Of a stretch of DNA of 5,756 nucleotides, positions 5,327 to 5,756 are shown in pieces. The notes under the pieces were generated by a model. It worked only from the letters and a program-made list of their open reading frames with translations. It was not told where the DNA came from and searched no databases. The translations under genes were made by a program, and so were the position numbers. The stretch comes from an uncultured Acidimicrobiales bacterium (GTDB lineage Bacteria > Actinomycetota > Acidimicrobiia > Acidimicrobiales > UBA10347): positions 1 through 5,756 of the forward strand of contig CALDGN010000134.1 in NCBI GenBank assembly GCA_937942965.1, read 5' to 3'. Positions within the stretch are counted from its first letter, which is position 1. Each line of letters starts with the position of its first letter.

Positions 5327-5756
5327 CTAGAGGTCCGTCACGCTGTCGCGGGTGACTCGGGCAAAGGCTGGCGGGCGCTTCTCGACGAAGCTGGCGACGC
5401 CCTCACGGAAGTCGTCTCGGACCAGCGAGCGAGCCATCAAGGTGTTGGTGTCGTCGAGCGACTCAGCCAACGACTGCTCCATGTGGCTCCATACCTGTTG
5501 CTTCATCACTGCCATGGACGATGACGCTGCGTTCGACGCAAGCTCCCACGCGTACTCGCGGACGGTGGTCATGAGGTCGTCGGCGGGCACCGCTTCTTTG
5601 ACTACGCCCATCTCGGCCGCTTCGGTGCCAAGGAACACGCGGCCGGACATGAGGAGGTCGAGCGCCACGGACGGGCCCGTCACCCGAGGCAGCACCCACG
5701 ACACGCCATGCTCGGCCACGAGACCTCGCTGGGCGAACGCCGTGGTGAACTTCGCT
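5327..5756 (-). CDS. Enoyl-CoA hydratase/isomerase family protein (N-terminal part outside window)
   Basis: The minus-strand frame is open from the right edge (first whole codon ends at 5755) down to TAG at 5327-5329, giving 142 C-terminal residues of a protein normally about 260-280 long. The block AKFTTAFAQRGLVAEHGVSW followed by VLPRVTGPSVALDLLMSGR is typical of crotonase-fold proteins, as is the next part, with TEAAEMGVVKEAVPADDL and the C-terminal helices. EGVASFVEKRPPAF is the usual ending. The GTG at 5717-5719 is internal, since the homology continues upstream of it. The position matching rat mitochondrial hydratase Glu164 (Q-P-E) reads Phe here (T-T-A-F), while an acid is present a little later in VAEHG, where isomerases such as PaaG carry Asp. 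An isomerase or other acyl-CoA reaction is therefore as likely as hydration. Role: acyl-CoA or aromatic-acid breakdown in the cytoplasm. The oxyanion-hole segment is not in the window, so activity cannot be judged. Confidence 0.88.
   Translation of the reverse strand, partial: AKFTTAFAQRGLVAEHGVSWVLPRVTGPSVALDLLMSGRVFLGTEAAEMGVVKEAVPADDLMTTVREYAWELASNAASSSMAVMKQQVWSHMEQSLAESLDDTNTLMARSLVRDDFREGVASFVEKRPPAFARVTRDSVTDL

Overview
The window is high-GC bacterial DNA. Hand counts give about 71% G+C in 3061-3180. GTG starts are used, there is a 4-base stop/start overlap, and two genes have a TANNNT box only 6-7 bases before the ATG. This leaderless style fits a high-GC actinobacterium, perhaps an Acidimicrobiia/Ilumatobacter-like lineage. 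The taxonomic call is inference from style only; no rRNA or marker gene is present.

Layout. (1) 1-2235, plus strand: the 3' two thirds of an amidohydrolase of the D-aminoacylase/N-acyl-D-amino-acid deacylase group, overlapping by GTGA a complete FAD-dependent DAO-family oxidoreductase that resembles D-arginine dehydrogenase (DauA). Together they suggest deacylation of an N-acyl (D-)amino acid followed by oxidative deamination. (2) 2269-2754, minus strand: a 161-residue orphan that reads as the N-terminal part of a contractile phage-tail/injection-system sheath protein. It has a good ribosome binding site and no other tail genes beside it. (3) 2755-3013: an intergenic gap falling to about 50% G+C, holding a possible 41-residue CxxC...CxxC micro-ORF and a promoter. 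(4) 3014-5319, plus strand: a classical SDR dehydrogenase and a xylulokinase (xylB), each with its own promoter-like TANNNT box and a nearby inverted repeat. They may form a polyol/pentose route into D-xylulose 5-phosphate. (5) 5327-5756, minus strand: the C-terminal half of an enoyl-CoA hydratase/isomerase-family protein, convergent with xylB and only 7 bases from it.

Most of the window is ordinary catabolic metabolism. The part least explained is 2236-3013, with the orphan sheath-like gene, the base-composition drop and the cysteine-rich micro-ORF. I see no CRISPR array, tRNA, rRNA, transposase or clear intrinsic terminator.
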